A DNA stretch of 64,000 nt from Helicobacter hepaticus ATCC 51449. GTDB taxonomy: Bacteria; Campylobacterota; Campylobacteria; Campylobacterales; Helicobacteraceae. A program made the translations under genes and the position numbers. Under the pieces are notes generated by a model. The model was not told where the DNA came from, searched no databases, and worked only from the letters and a program-made list of their open reading frames with translations. This document shows positions 38,708-47,968 of this stretch, one piece after another. The stretch spans positions 682,001 to 746,000 of the forward strand of contig NC_004917.1 of assembly GCF_000007905.1 (NCBI RefSeq), given 5' to 3'. Position 1 is the first letter of the stretch. Each line of letters starts with the position of its first letter.

Positions 38708-40130
38708 TATTACGATAGGATTGAAATACGCGGTTTGTCCTGTTTAAATCATCTCCTACAAGATTTAAAAGTGCAACCGACATTTCATTAATAGCATTTT
38801 TAAGCTCATTAATCTGGGGATTAAAAGTTATTTGCTTGATATTTTTACCAAAGTGACCTCTTTTTGCTTCATCAACTATACCTAAAACTTCACTAATAAG
38901 CATTTTATCTTGCTTGAGAGTATTTTCAATCACAGCAATATTTTCATTGATAGTTTCTCCCATTTTGCCTAGCTCATCTTTAGCAATGATACGAAGAGGT
39001 TTGGGTGGTTTATCTTGCTTATAGTTAAGATAATTAAAAAATTCAAAAAATGTGTGAGAGATGCGATGAAGTCTTTTGGTAATACTTCTTTTCATATACA
39101 AAGCAATAAATACTGCTGAAACAAGTAAGCATATCACAGCTCCTAATATAGCAATTATAGTAATCTTCGTGGCTGAAGCATACACTGAACTATTGGGCGC
39201 AGTAACAACAACAGCATAGCATATATCGCTATTTTCACCAATAGGGAAACTTGCTACTCCTGAAGTTGTAGCAGTATTCATAATATTACTATATTCATAT
39301 ACGCCCGATTGGCAAGAATTTATATCAGAAGCCATTAATTTAGCATTTTCGCTTGCATTTAAATCAGTTAAGCTTTTTAAAAGAAAATCTTTATTGAAGT
39401 GTTTGATAATATGTGCTTGATTATCTAGAACCCAACGATAATCATCTTTAAAGACTGAAAATTTATTGCCCAATAATTGTGCTCCCACCCAATCAAGATT
39501 AATGCTCATACCCACCACACCTTGTGTGTTACCTTTGCTATCAAATAATGGATAGGCAAAATCAAGGACGATGGCAGATTGTCCCTTATAGTCTATTGGG
39601 TGAGGCTTACCAATAGATTGCTGACCCGTTTCCAAAGCTTTTTTTACAGATTCTAAGCTCAAAAAGTGGTCATTAGAAGGCAAAAATACTACACCTCCTG
39701 TAGATTCTGGGGATTCATCAAAAGCATATAAAACCATATCGCCATTAATTAAATTCTCCGCATTTATATTAAAACGACTTAGGGCATTTTTTTTGATATA
39801 GACAAAACCATTTTCAAGCCATTGATTACTATCAAGCGTATTTTCAAGTCGATTTTTTGCTCTACGTTCAAAATTCATATCATTTGTTTCTTGAATAAGG
39901 GCTGATAGAGTTTGTTGTGCAAAATTAAGTGCAACCAAACTTTCATTGATATGTGCTTCGTAATCATTTGCTATGCGTTTGGCGACATTGAAGATAAGCA
40001 CTTTGGCGTCTTTTTTAGCAATATGGGTTGCCTGGATAACGAGCATACTTATCATTAAAACCATACAGATACTTAAAATTGCCAAAACGCTTAATATAGC
40101 TTTTGTTCCAAGAGAAAACCTATTAAACAT
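38685..40130 (-). pseudogene. Chemoreceptor sensor half, truncated by a +1 frameshift
   Basis: 481 residues: membrane helix at about 12-35, a periplasmic Cache-type sensor (GVVGMSINLDWVGAQLLG, then DYRWVLDNQAHIIKHF), second membrane helix at about 320-342, HAMP-like linker, and then a stop (TGA, 38685-38687) just where the signalling coiled coil should begin. The rest of the receptor continues in the next frame. One extra base in GATAGATATTG explains the break. Unless the frame is restored by mutation or slippage, this half cannot signal to CheA. The 289-bp gap upstream (40131-40419) is A/T-rich with no recognised feature. Confidence 0.75.
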
Positions 40131-40419
40131 ATAATTCCTTAATTTAATATAGCAGTTATTTTTTTATTTTTTAAATATATAAATAAAACGGAAAAGGGAC
40201 TATACAAAAAAATAAATAATCAATAATGAAAACAAAGAAAAATCTTTAAGATATGTTTCATTTTGTATATTTTTGTTTATTAAAATTCATAATGAATATC
40301 TAAAAACTACATTATTCTTTTATGAAAGAGAACAAAGAATCTTTAATGATATTTACTTCTATCACATTTTTTTGTGGCACAATAATCTTTAATACCCATT
40401 TATAAAAGGAGTTAAATAA

Positions 40420-41247
40420 ATGAAAAAATTGCTTTTAGCGCTATTTGGCGTAGTATTTATGATAGGACTGAGTGCGTGTGGAGATAATCAAAGCACAAAA
40501 GAGTCAAAAAATGCCTTAGAAGAAATTAAACAAAAAGGTGTTGTGCGCATAGGAGTATTTAGCGATAAACCACCCTTTGGTTTCATCAATGAAAAAGGAC
40601 AAAATGATGGTTTTGATGTTTATATTGCAAAACGCATCGCTAAAGATTTACTTGGAGATGAAAATAAAGTTGAATTTGTGCTTACTGAAGCTGCTTCTCG
40701 CGTAGAGTTTTTGCGCTCTAATAAGGTAGATATTATTATGGCAAACTTCACTCAAACTCCAGAACGCGAGGCAGTAGTAGATTTTGCTAAACCCTATATG
40801 AAAGTGGCTCTTGGTGTTATATCTCCAAATGGCGAGATTAAAAGCATTGATGACTTAAAAGGGAAAAAACTAATTGTCAATAAAGGCACAACAGCTGACG
40901 CATTCTTTAGCAAAAACTACCCTGATATTGAATTGCTTAAATATGAGCAAAATACTGAAGCTTTTCTCGCGCTTAAAGATAAAAGAGGTGATGCACTTGC
41001 TCACGATAATACTCTTTTGCTCGCGTGGGCTATGGAAAATGAAGGTTTTAACGTGGGCATTCCAACACTAGGTGAAGAAGAAAATATTGCTCCAGCAATA
41101 AAAAAAGGAAATATTGAGCTTAAAAATTGGCTTGATAATGAAATTACATCACTTACCCACGAAGGCTTTATGAAAGAAGCTTATGAGAAAACTCTCGCCC
41201 CTATTTTTGGCGAGGAAAAAATGGATTCTGTTATTTTCTCTCATTAA
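40420..41247 (+). CDS. CjaA-type amino acid ABC transporter binding lipoprotein
   Basis: 275 residues with lipobox LSAC (Cys about 20). A family 3 solute-binding protein: GVVRIGVFSDKPPFGFINEKG, then VEFLRSNKVDIIMANFTQTPERE, then NKGTTADAFFSKNYPDI. Close in pattern and length to Campylobacter jejuni CjaA, a surface-exposed cysteine-binding lipoprotein and major antigen; by analogy this one binds cysteine or a polar amino acid. No permease or ATPase gene is adjacent in the window. An AAGGAG site precedes the ATG. Confidence 0.85.
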   Translation: MKKLLLALFGVVFMIGLSACGDNQSTKESKNALEEIKQKGVVRIGVFSDKPPFGFINEKGQNDGFDVYIAKRIAKDLLGDENKVEFVLTEAASRVEFLRSNKVDIIMANFTQTPEREAVVDFAKPYMKVALGVISPNGEIKSIDDLKGKKLIVNKGTTADAFFSKNYPDIELLKYEQNTEAFLALKDKRGDALAHDNTLLLAWAMENEGFNVGIPTLGEEENIAPAIKKGNIELKNWLDNEITSLTHEGFMKEAYEKTLAPIFGEEKMDSVIFSH

Positions 41248-41255
41248 TTTTTACT

Positions 41256-41280
41256 CCATTGCTTAAAGTTTAAGCAATGG
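41256..41280. terminator. Bidirectional terminator between the CjaA-like gene and msrA
   Basis: Perfect 11-bp inverted repeat (CCATTGCTTAA and complement) with a 3-base loop, followed by ATTTT, in the 37-bp gap between convergent genes. Confidence 0.75.
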
Positions 41281-41284
41281 ATTT

Positions 41285-41782
41285 TCATTCCTCCCATTTT
41301 TGTAATGCTAAATCTGTATTGATATGGCAATACCCAAGTGCATTTTTCTCTAAATATTTTTGATGATACAATTCTGCGGAATAGAAATTTTGCAATTTTT
41401 CAACCTCTGTCACTGCTTTTTTGTGATGCTTTTTCTCCCAAAGTTTTAGACATTCTTTAATAATACTCTCATCGCTCTCTTGCACAAAATATACACCATT
41501 GCGATATTGTGTGCCAATGTCATTGCCTTGAAAATTAAGCGCACAAGGGTTGATAACAGATAAAAATCTCCCTATAATTTCACGCAAGGGAAGTAGATCC
41601 TCATCATAATGTAACTCCAAAGCTTCCACTGCTCCACTATTACCACTGCATACAAACTCATAGCTTGGATTCTCAACTGCACTATTAGCATAGCCCACCT
41701 GTGAGCAAAGTGTGCCTTTAAGCTTATCAAAATAGCCTTGTATTCCCCAAAAACAGCCGCCTGCAAGATAAATTACTGCCAT
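41285..41782 (-). CDS. msrA: Peptide-methionine (S)-S-oxide reductase
   Basis: 165 residues. The GGCFWG motif with the catalytic Cys (residue 10) is near the start, as in stand-alone MsrA; there is no MsrB fusion. Motifs [19 protein letters not shown] and [14 protein letters not shown] are typical. The enzyme reduces methionine-S-sulfoxide in oxidised proteins using thioredoxin. The start has GGAGGT upstream. It is divergent from selA, and the two share a gap of 84 bp. Confidence 0.94.
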
Positions 41783-41827
41783 ATATTACCTCCAAAATTT
41801 ATAAGTGTAAAAAAAGTTATTCTACGA

Positions 41828-41833
41828 TATAAT
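41828..41833 (+). promoter_or_regulatory. Predicted -10 box for the selAB operon
   Basis: TATAAT, 33 bp before the selA GTG, with AAAGGAG in between. It supports the downstream GTG over an ATG further upstream that would lie inside msrA. Confidence 0.55.
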
Positions 41834-41866
41834 TGTGTCCTTGCTGTTTATACAAAGGAGAAACAG

Positions 41867-43237
41867 GTGCAACATTTACTCAAATCCCTCCCCAAAGTTG
41901 ATACACTACTTGCTCATAATGAACTTAAAATGTTTCAAAAATCTACACTTTTGCCACTTATTCAATCACATTTATCGCTATTGCGTGAAAATATATGCTC
42001 AAATACTCTTTCACCTAAAGAATTAGAATCTGCCCTAAACGAAATTATCCCTGTGATTAAAAAAAAAGCTATTGAGGCAACTAAACCCACGCTTACACGA
42101 GTAATTAATGCTACCGGTGTGGTGATTCACACAAATCTTGGGCGAAGTGTTCTTTCACCTCAAATCCTTGATGAAATCACACCTTTTTTGAGAAGCTATC
42201 ACACGCTTGAATATGATTTAGCTAAAGGTAAAAGAAGTGAGCGATATACCCATACTAAGCAGATTCTGTGCGAAATGTTTGGTTGTGAAGATGCACTTTT
42301 GGTCAATAATAATGCTGCAGCCGTGCTTTTAATCCTCAACACCTTTGCAGCCCATAAGGAAGTGATTATTTCTCGTGGAGAGCTTGTGGAAATCGGAGGA
42401 AGTTTTAGAATCCCAGAAGTGATGAAAAGTGCTTCAAGTATCCTCTGCGAAGTAGGTGCAACAAATAAAACACATTTAAAAGATTATGAAAATGCTATTA
42501 ATGAACAAAGTGCAATGATTATGAAAGTTCATCAAAGCAATTTTAAACAAATTGGCTTTGTAAAGCAATGCCATATCAAAGAAATCATACATCTTGCACA
42601 AAAACATCATCTTATTGATTATTTTGATTTAGGTAGCGGACACATAGGCGCATTGCCCCTCGCAGATGAACCAAGTGTTCGCGAAATCTGCAAATATAAA
42701 CCCTCACTCCTTAGCTTTAGTGGCGATAAATTGCTCGGTGGTCCTCAAGTAGGCATTATCATCGGCAAATCACAGCTTATTGCGCAATTAAAGCATAATC
42801 AGCTTTTACGCGCTTTAAGGGTAGATAAGTTTAGTATTCTCGCCTTACAAGCAACGCTCAAAGCATATCAAAACAAAGAATATCACAAAATCCCAACTCT
42901 TGCTATGCTTGCTTTCACCCCCAAAGAGTTAGAATCTAAGGCTAAAAATCTCAAAAAACGCATACTTGCCTCATCTATTGCTTCAGAACTTGAAGTTGAA
43001 GTGATACCTTTACACTCACTCGCAGGTGGTGGGAGTGTGCCACATTTATCTTTTGATTCTTTTGGTATCTCACTTCAAGCAAAACATTTACAAGTGCAGG
43101 ATTTTGAATTTGCTTTGCGAGCCTTAGGACTAATTAGCTGCATACAAGGAGAAAAGATTCTTCTTGATGTGCGGACATTACTAGAAGGTGATGAAGAGCG
43201 TATTATGGAGATTCTTGGGGAAGTATTATCCTCATAA
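41867..43237 (+). CDS. selA: L-seryl-tRNA(Sec) selenium transferase
   Basis: 456 residues from GTG 41867, chosen for its AAAGGAG site and -10 box. PLP-dependent enzyme that converts seryl-tRNA(Sec) to selenocysteinyl-tRNA(Sec) with selenophosphate. Landmarks: TRVINATGVVIHTNLGRSVL, then the PLP lysine in FSGDKLLGGPQVG, with DLGSGHIG upstream of it. It is first in the operon selA-selB-NifS-like-moeA. selC and selD are not in the window. Confidence 0.94.
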   Translation: MQHLLKSLPKVDTLLAHNELKMFQKSTLLPLIQSHLSLLRENICSNTLSPKELESALNEIIPVIKKKAIEATKPTLTRVINATGVVIHTNLGRSVLSPQILDEITPFLRSYHTLEYDLAKGKRSERYTHTKQILCEMFGCEDALLVNNNAAAVLLILNTFAAHKEVIISRGELVEIGGSFRIPEVMKSASSILCEVGATNKTHLKDYENAINEQSAMIMKVHQSNFKQIGFVKQCHIKEIIHLAQKHHLIDYFDLGSGHIGALPLADEPSVREICKYKPSLLSFSGDKLLGGPQVGIIIGKSQLIAQLKHNQLLRALRVDKFSILALQATLKAYQNKEYHKIPTLAMLAFTPKELESKAKNLKKRILASSIASELEVEVIPLHSLAGGGSVPHLSFDSFGISLQAKHLQVQDFEFALRALGLISCIQGEKILLDVRTLLEGDEERIMEILGEVLSS

Positions 43238-43247
43238 GGAGAAAAAT

Positions 43248-45146
43248 ATGAGCGAGGGGCATAATGATATTATCGTTGGCTTAGCTGGGCATATTGACCA
43301 CGGCAAAACAACCCTTATTAAAGCACTCAATGGCTTTGATGGCGATAGTTTAGAGGAAGAGAAACAAAGAGGCATTACACTTGATTTGAGTTTTTCTCAT
43401 CTTCATTTGCCCTCACGCAATGTCGCATTTATTGATGTGCCCGGACATAATAAGCTTGTAAAAAATATGATTGCAGGGGCATTTGGTATTGATGTGTTAC
43501 TTCTTGTCATTGCTGCAAATGAAGGCATTATGCCTCAAAGTATAGAACATTTACTCATTGCAGATATGTTAGGCATTAGCTCTTGTATTTGTGTAATTAC
43601 CAAAATTGACAAACTTGAAAATCCCTCTTTAGAGCTACCGCGTTTAGAATCTGATATTGTCGCGCTCTTTAAAACTTGTGATATGAAACTTTATGACACT
43701 ATTGCTCTTAGTCTGCATTCATCTACAATGCCACTCACAAACGCTTATGATAGTTTATCTCAACTCAAAAGGCTAAAAACAAGTTTAGATTCTATCCCTA
43801 AACCCCAAAAGATAGATTTTGGCTTATTTTTATATTATATTGATAGAAGTTTTAGCATTAAGGGTGCAGGCTGTGTAGTTACAGGAAGCGTTTTAAGCGG
43901 TGAATGTTGCGTGGGAGACAAGCTTTATGCCTATGATATAAAGCAAGAAGTCGCTGTGCGAGGAATACAAATCCACGATAAAAATGCTACAAAAGCCACT
44001 CCCTCTCATCGTGTCGCACTTAATCTCTCTGGAATCAGTCATCACCAACTCAAGCGTGGCTTTCTTCTCTCTCAGAAAGGATATTTGCGCGGCTTTGATA
44101 GTATTGATGTGGGAATCTTCGGCGCACCTCAACATAATACTATCTATCAACTCTATCTAGGAAGCTCAAAACTCAATGCGAAAGTGCATCTTATTAGTGA
44201 ACCTATCACTTCTCACGCCTTTGGTTCAAAGCCTCTTACCTTTGCTACACTTAAATGTGATGGAATTATATTTAGTATATTTTCACAACATTTTATTTTA
44301 CGCGATGATGAAGGTGCTGTGCTTGGTGGCATTATTTTAAATCCTATCATTGACCCTATTAAAAAGCATCAACGTGTGCAACTCTTAGAATCCCTTTGTA
44401 AAAAGCATTTTGATAGTGCTTTTAGCCTGCTTTGTTCTATTCATAAAAAAGGTTTTGGGCTTGTAAGCTCTACACAGAGATTCTGTCTTAGCCATACTCA
44501 AAGCCTCCAAACCGCTTCTACTCTCAAAGATATTTTTATTGATGAAAAATCCCTTACACTTTATCCTCTTTCACAAGTAGAATATCTTAAAGCTCATATT
44601 TTAGAGATTTTCTTGCATAATAAATCTGCTCTGCTCTCGGCTCAAAGTCTCTGTGTAAAAATAAAATGGGCAAGTCTTGGACTTTGCCAAAAAGCCCTTG
44701 ATGAACTTCTTAATGAAAAGCAAATTAGATATAAAAATGGATTATATCTCTCACAATGGTGCCAAATTAAAGATATTAAAACTTATGTCCAAGAGCGCAT
44801 ACTTGAGATTCTTGCTCAAGGGCATTATGCACCGCCCGCACCTTATAATATTTATGAAGAACTTGATATTGACAAAAAAGTAGGTGATGACGCTCTAAAA
44901 GCTCTCACTCAAGCTCACAAAGTCGTGCGTATCACACATAATCTTTTTATCACTTCTTCCGCGCTTAATCATATAGTGAGCCTTATGCGCGAGATTATCT
45001 CCACACATAGCTATGTTGATGTAAATCTCCTACGAAAACGGACAGATTTAAGTCGCAAATACCTCATTGGTTATTTAGAATATTTAGATAAATTTGATGA
45101 TATTGAATGCAATGAAAACAAACGCTCCTTTAAATACGGCACATAA
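43248..45146 (+). CDS. selB: Selenocysteine-specific elongation factor SelB
   Basis: 632 residues from ATG 43248 (AAGGAG upstream, 10 bp after selA). GTPase with G1 AGHIDHGKTT, G3 DVPGHNK and G4 TKID, EF-Tu-like beta-barrel domains, and C-terminal winged-helix domains that bind the SECIS hairpin of mRNA. It brings Sec-tRNA to UGA codons, for example in formate dehydrogenase. With SelA it shows that the strain decodes UGA as selenocysteine somewhere in the genome. Confidence 0.94.
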   Translation: MSEGHNDIIVGLAGHIDHGKTTLIKALNGFDGDSLEEEKQRGITLDLSFSHLHLPSRNVAFIDVPGHNKLVKNMIAGAFGIDVLLLVIAANEGIMPQSIEHLLIADMLGISSCICVITKIDKLENPSLELPRLESDIVALFKTCDMKLYDTIALSLHSSTMPLTNAYDSLSQLKRLKTSLDSIPKPQKIDFGLFLYYIDRSFSIKGAGCVVTGSVLSGECCVGDKLYAYDIKQEVAVRGIQIHDKNATKATPSHRVALNLSGISHHQLKRGFLLSQKGYLRGFDSIDVGIFGAPQHNTIYQLYLGSSKLNAKVHLISEPITSHAFGSKPLTFATLKCDGIIFSIFSQHFILRDDEGAVLGGIILNPIIDPIKKHQRVQLLESLCKKHFDSAFSLLCSIHKKGFGLVSSTQRFCLSHTQSLQTASTLKDIFIDEKSLTLYPLSQVEYLKAHILEIFLHNKSALLSAQSLCVKIKWASLGLCQKALDELLNEKQIRYKNGLYLSQWCQIKDIKTYVQERILEILAQGHYAPPAPYNIYEELDIDKKVGDDALKALTQAHKVVRITHNLFITSSALNHIVSLMREIISTHSYVDVNLLRKRTDLSRKYLIGYLEYLDKFDDIECNENKRSFKYGT

Positions 45147-45162
45147 AGCAAATGAGGAAAAT

Positions 45163-46266
45163 ATGAAAAAAACGATACATCTTGATTTTTTAGCAAATGT
45201 CCCTCTAAATGCAAATGCAAATGCCTTATTTGAGGATACTTATCCCAACGTAAATACGCTTGATAGCACTATTTTGCACACTTTAAAGGCAGATTCTCAA
45301 AGCCTTGCTTCATTTTTTGGCAAAACACATTCTCATACCTTTGATTATAGCAGTGGGAACTTTCTCGCACTTTTTAGCACCCTTTTTGCACATCATTATC
45401 ATATTGTTCTAGCCCCTAGCCTTCATCAACAGAGCTTTTATGCAGCAGAACTTTTTAAACATATATCACCACAAGGTTTATCATTTCTTCCTCTCAATCA
45501 ACAAGGCATTTTAGCATCTCCACAAGACAGCCATAATACTCCATATGCGTTTTTCATACCTCTTATTAATCAAGATATTCTCTCGCTCAATCCCATACAA
45601 TCCCTTATTGAGCAGATTCTATCTAGCTACCCTCACGCGCTTATTTTCCTTGATATATCACTTTTTGTAAGCACACTTGAACAAGCACAGCTTGCATTTT
45701 TGCACACCTTGCAAAATCCTCAAATAATATTTTTGTGCAATGGTGAATCTATTGGTTTAATGCGCCCAAGTGGCTTTATTGTGAGTGATTTTGATACACT
45801 TAATCCTACGCATAAAGAAGCATTAGAAGCATTTTTTAACGCAACTCTTTTGCGCCCTCATCTTTTTAAGGCTGCGAGTTACGCTCTTAAATGTATTCTA
45901 TCTAGCCCACCAATTCAAGATAGCAAACATATCTTTTTTGATAAACTTCAAGCCCATTTGGGTAAAGATATTTCGCTTTTTGCACCCCTTGAGATTACTA
46001 CAAAAAATGCTTTACCTTTACGCTTTAAGCACATCAAAGCACGGCTTTTAATCCAAGCTCTAAGCATAGAGGGAATCTATGCCATTAATGGGCAAGATTG
46101 CTTATTTGGTAACGCTAAACCCTCCTTTGTGCTGCGTTCTATGGGGTATGATGAGCCAAGCACACGCGAATTATTGAGTGTAAGTTATATGTATTTAGAT
46201 TCTATAGAATCTATCGCTCATATACTTGTTCAAGCTTACACTCAACTACGACAATTTCACACTTAA
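45163..46266 (+). CDS. Degenerate NifS/cysteine-desulfurase-like protein in the sel operon
   Basis: 367 residues from ATG 45163. The fold follows class V aminotransferases: start IHLDFLANVPLNAN (compare YLDNNATTP), and an end GQDCLFGNAKPSFVLRSMG that aligns well with the persulfide-Cys loop of NifS/IscS (Cys 313). Where the PLP lysine should be (S-G-H-K-x2-G-P-K-G) there is CNGESIGLMRPSG, with Ser about 196 in place of Lys. It is thus probably not a PLP enzyme. Its place after selAB, and the retained Cys, suggest a sulfur or selenium carrier or a partner protein; this is inference. It is 16 bp after selB. Confidence 0.65.
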   Translation: MKKTIHLDFLANVPLNANANALFEDTYPNVNTLDSTILHTLKADSQSLASFFGKTHSHTFDYSSGNFLALFSTLFAHHYHIVLAPSLHQQSFYAAELFKHISPQGLSFLPLNQQGILASPQDSHNTPYAFFIPLINQDILSLNPIQSLIEQILSSYPHALIFLDISLFVSTLEQAQLAFLHTLQNPQIIFLCNGESIGLMRPSGFIVSDFDTLNPTHKEALEAFFNATLLRPHLFKAASYALKCILSSPPIQDSKHIFFDKLQAHLGKDISLFAPLEITTKNALPLRFKHIKARLLIQALSIEGIYAINGQDCLFGNAKPSFVLRSMGYDEPSTRELLSVSYMYLDSIESIAHILVQAYTQLRQFHT

Positions 46267-46276
46267 AGGAACTTTT

Positions 46277-47515
46277 ATGACAACCTTTAATCAAGCATTA
46301 CAAATAGGCATTTCATTACCTCCTACCAAGCACACGCATACTTTGCCTCTTTTTGAATCTTATGGCACAATTCTTGCACAAGATATTATCGCTACACGCT
46401 CACTTCCTGCATTTGATAACTCTGCAATGGACGGCTATGCCATTAGAATGCAAGATTATGGCACACATTGTATATGCGATGGAAGCATTTTAGCAGGAGC
46501 TGATAGCAGTGCATTTGCACTTGCACAAGGACACACATATAAGGTAATGACGGGTTCAATGCTCCCTCAAAACACCCAAGCTGTCGTGCAAATTGAATGG
46601 GTGCAAGAAGATGAATCAGGTGTGTATATTCCCGCACTAAATTGTAATCAAAACCTTATTCAAGGGCAAAATATCCGATTTAAAGGCGAAGAAATAGCTC
46701 AAGATTCGCTTCTTTTACAAAGAGGCAAACGGCTTAATCACCTTGATTTAAGCGTTATCGCTTCCCAAGGCATCAGCGAAGTGCAAAGCTTTGTGCCCTT
46801 ACGTATAGGGATTTATTCAAGTGGTGATGAAGTTATTGAGCCAAATCAGAGTGCCAAAGCACACCAAATTTATAACACAAATGCTACCAGTCTTTACACA
46901 CTCCTCAAACAACGTGGCTATGAATGTAGCTATGAAGGCATCTTACAAGATGACAAAAAAGCTCTTTGCGAGGCTATTGAGCAATTTAATAAATATGATG
47001 TCATTATTACAAGCGGTGGAGCAAGTGTAGGCGATGCAGATTTGATTAAAGAAGTATTGCAAATGCAAGGAGCAAAAATGCTTTTTGATGGCATTAATGT
47101 CAAGCCCGGACGCCATCTTGGATTTGCTACATTAGGAAAAACACTTATTATCTTGCTGCCGGGTAATCCCCTAGCCTTACTTCTTCATCTACATACACTT
47201 ATTTTGTCTATTTTGGAATCTTTACAAGGAGGAAGTGCATTCTATCCTCAAAGTCTTAGCTTAAAGCTTGATGAGGCTTTAAAGCTCAAAGCCAATACAA
47301 CTTCTATGATTCTAGGACGATGTGAAAATGAAACATTTATTCCTCATAATGGCGGAAAAATTGGTTCAAGCTCGCTGACAAATATGTGGAAAAATAATGC
47401 AATTGCTCTCTTTGATAATGTGCAATTCCTGCCAAAAGGCGCACCTATTAAGGTTATTTCCTATAATGCCGATTTTTGTGATATAATAGACTTCATTAAT
47501 TATGAGATTCTTTAA
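46277..47515 (+). CDS. moeA: Molybdopterin molybdenumtransferase MoeA
   Basis: 412 residues from ATG 46277 (AAAGGA upstream). Inserts molybdate into adenylylated molybdopterin to make the molybdenum cofactor. Landmarks: PAFDNSAMDGYA near the start, VMTGSMLPQNTQAVVQIE, ITSGGASVGDADLIKEV and KPGRHLGFATLGKTLIILLPGNP. Sharing an operon with selA-selB fits formate dehydrogenase, which needs both selenocysteine and a molybdenum/tungsten pterin cofactor. Confidence 0.93.
   Translation: MTTFNQALQIGISLPPTKHTHTLPLFESYGTILAQDIIATRSLPAFDNSAMDGYAIRMQDYGTHCICDGSILAGADSSAFALAQGHTYKVMTGSMLPQNTQAVVQIEWVQEDESGVYIPALNCNQNLIQGQNIRFKGEEIAQDSLLLQRGKRLNHLDLSVIASQGISEVQSFVPLRIGIYSSGDEVIEPNQSAKAHQIYNTNATSLYTLLKQRGYECSYEGILQDDKKALCEAIEQFNKYDVIITSGGASVGDADLIKEVLQMQGAKMLFDGINVKPGRHLGFATLGKTLIILLPGNPLALLLHLHTLILSILESLQGGSAFYPQSLSLKLDEALKLKANTTSMILGRCENETFIPHNGGKIGSSSLTNMWKNNAIALFDNVQFLPKGAPIKVISYNADFCDIIDFINYEIL
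47482..47487 (+). promoter_or_regulatory. Predicted -10 box for the universal stress protein gene
   Basis: TATAAT inside the end of moeA, 55 bp before the next ATG. It would give the stress protein gene its own transcript. Confidence 0.4.
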
Positions 47516-47542
47516 ATAAATATCTTAAAATAAGGAGTGATT

Positions 47543-47959
47543 ATGACAAAGCTCTTATTCGGAGTAAGCGACACACAAGAATGTCGTAGAGCTATTCAGA
47601 CTATTATCCGTTTTTTTGGACATCGCGAAGAAATTGAACTCACACTTTTGCACGTAACACCAGAAATTGTTGTATATGCTGAAAGCGGAATTGTAGATTA
47701 TGGCACAATAGAAAATATTGAAAATGAAAAATCAAATGCTATTCTTAATGAATTTGAACAAGCCTTTAATAAAGAAGGTATTGCTTGTCAAAAAATTCTT
47801 AAGACAGGCAACCCTATTGATGTAGTGCTTGAGATTGTTAATAACTATGATTTGCTTATCATTGGTGCGAGTGAATCTTCACTCCTTCATAGAATCTTCA
47901 ATTCACATCAAAATAGCTTCATCAACTCTTCTCCCATTCCTGTTTTGGTAGCGAAATAA
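47543..47959 (+). CDS. Universal stress protein (UspA family)
   Basis: 138 residues from ATG 47543 with AAGGAG five bases upstream. Single Usp domain: TKLLFGVSDTQECRRAIQTI at the start, and the nucleotide-binding end LLIIGASESSLLHRIF...NSFINSSPIPVLV. The G-2x-G-9x-G(S/T) ATP loop is only partly kept (GASESSLLHR), so ATP binding is uncertain. Role in Helicobacter stress survival is inferred from the family. Confidence 0.8.
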   Translation: MTKLLFGVSDTQECRRAIQTIIRFFGHREEIELTLLHVTPEIVVYAESGIVDYGTIENIENEKSNAILNEFEQAFNKEGIACQKILKTGNPIDVVLEIVNNYDLLIIGASESSLLHRIFNSHQNSFINSSPIPVLVAK

Positions 47960-47968
47960 GGAGTTGTA

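Noticed and set aside
41738-41866. Longer selA reading frame starting inside msrA
   Set aside because: It would overlap msrA and the predicted promoter; the GTG at 41867 has a proper ribosome site.
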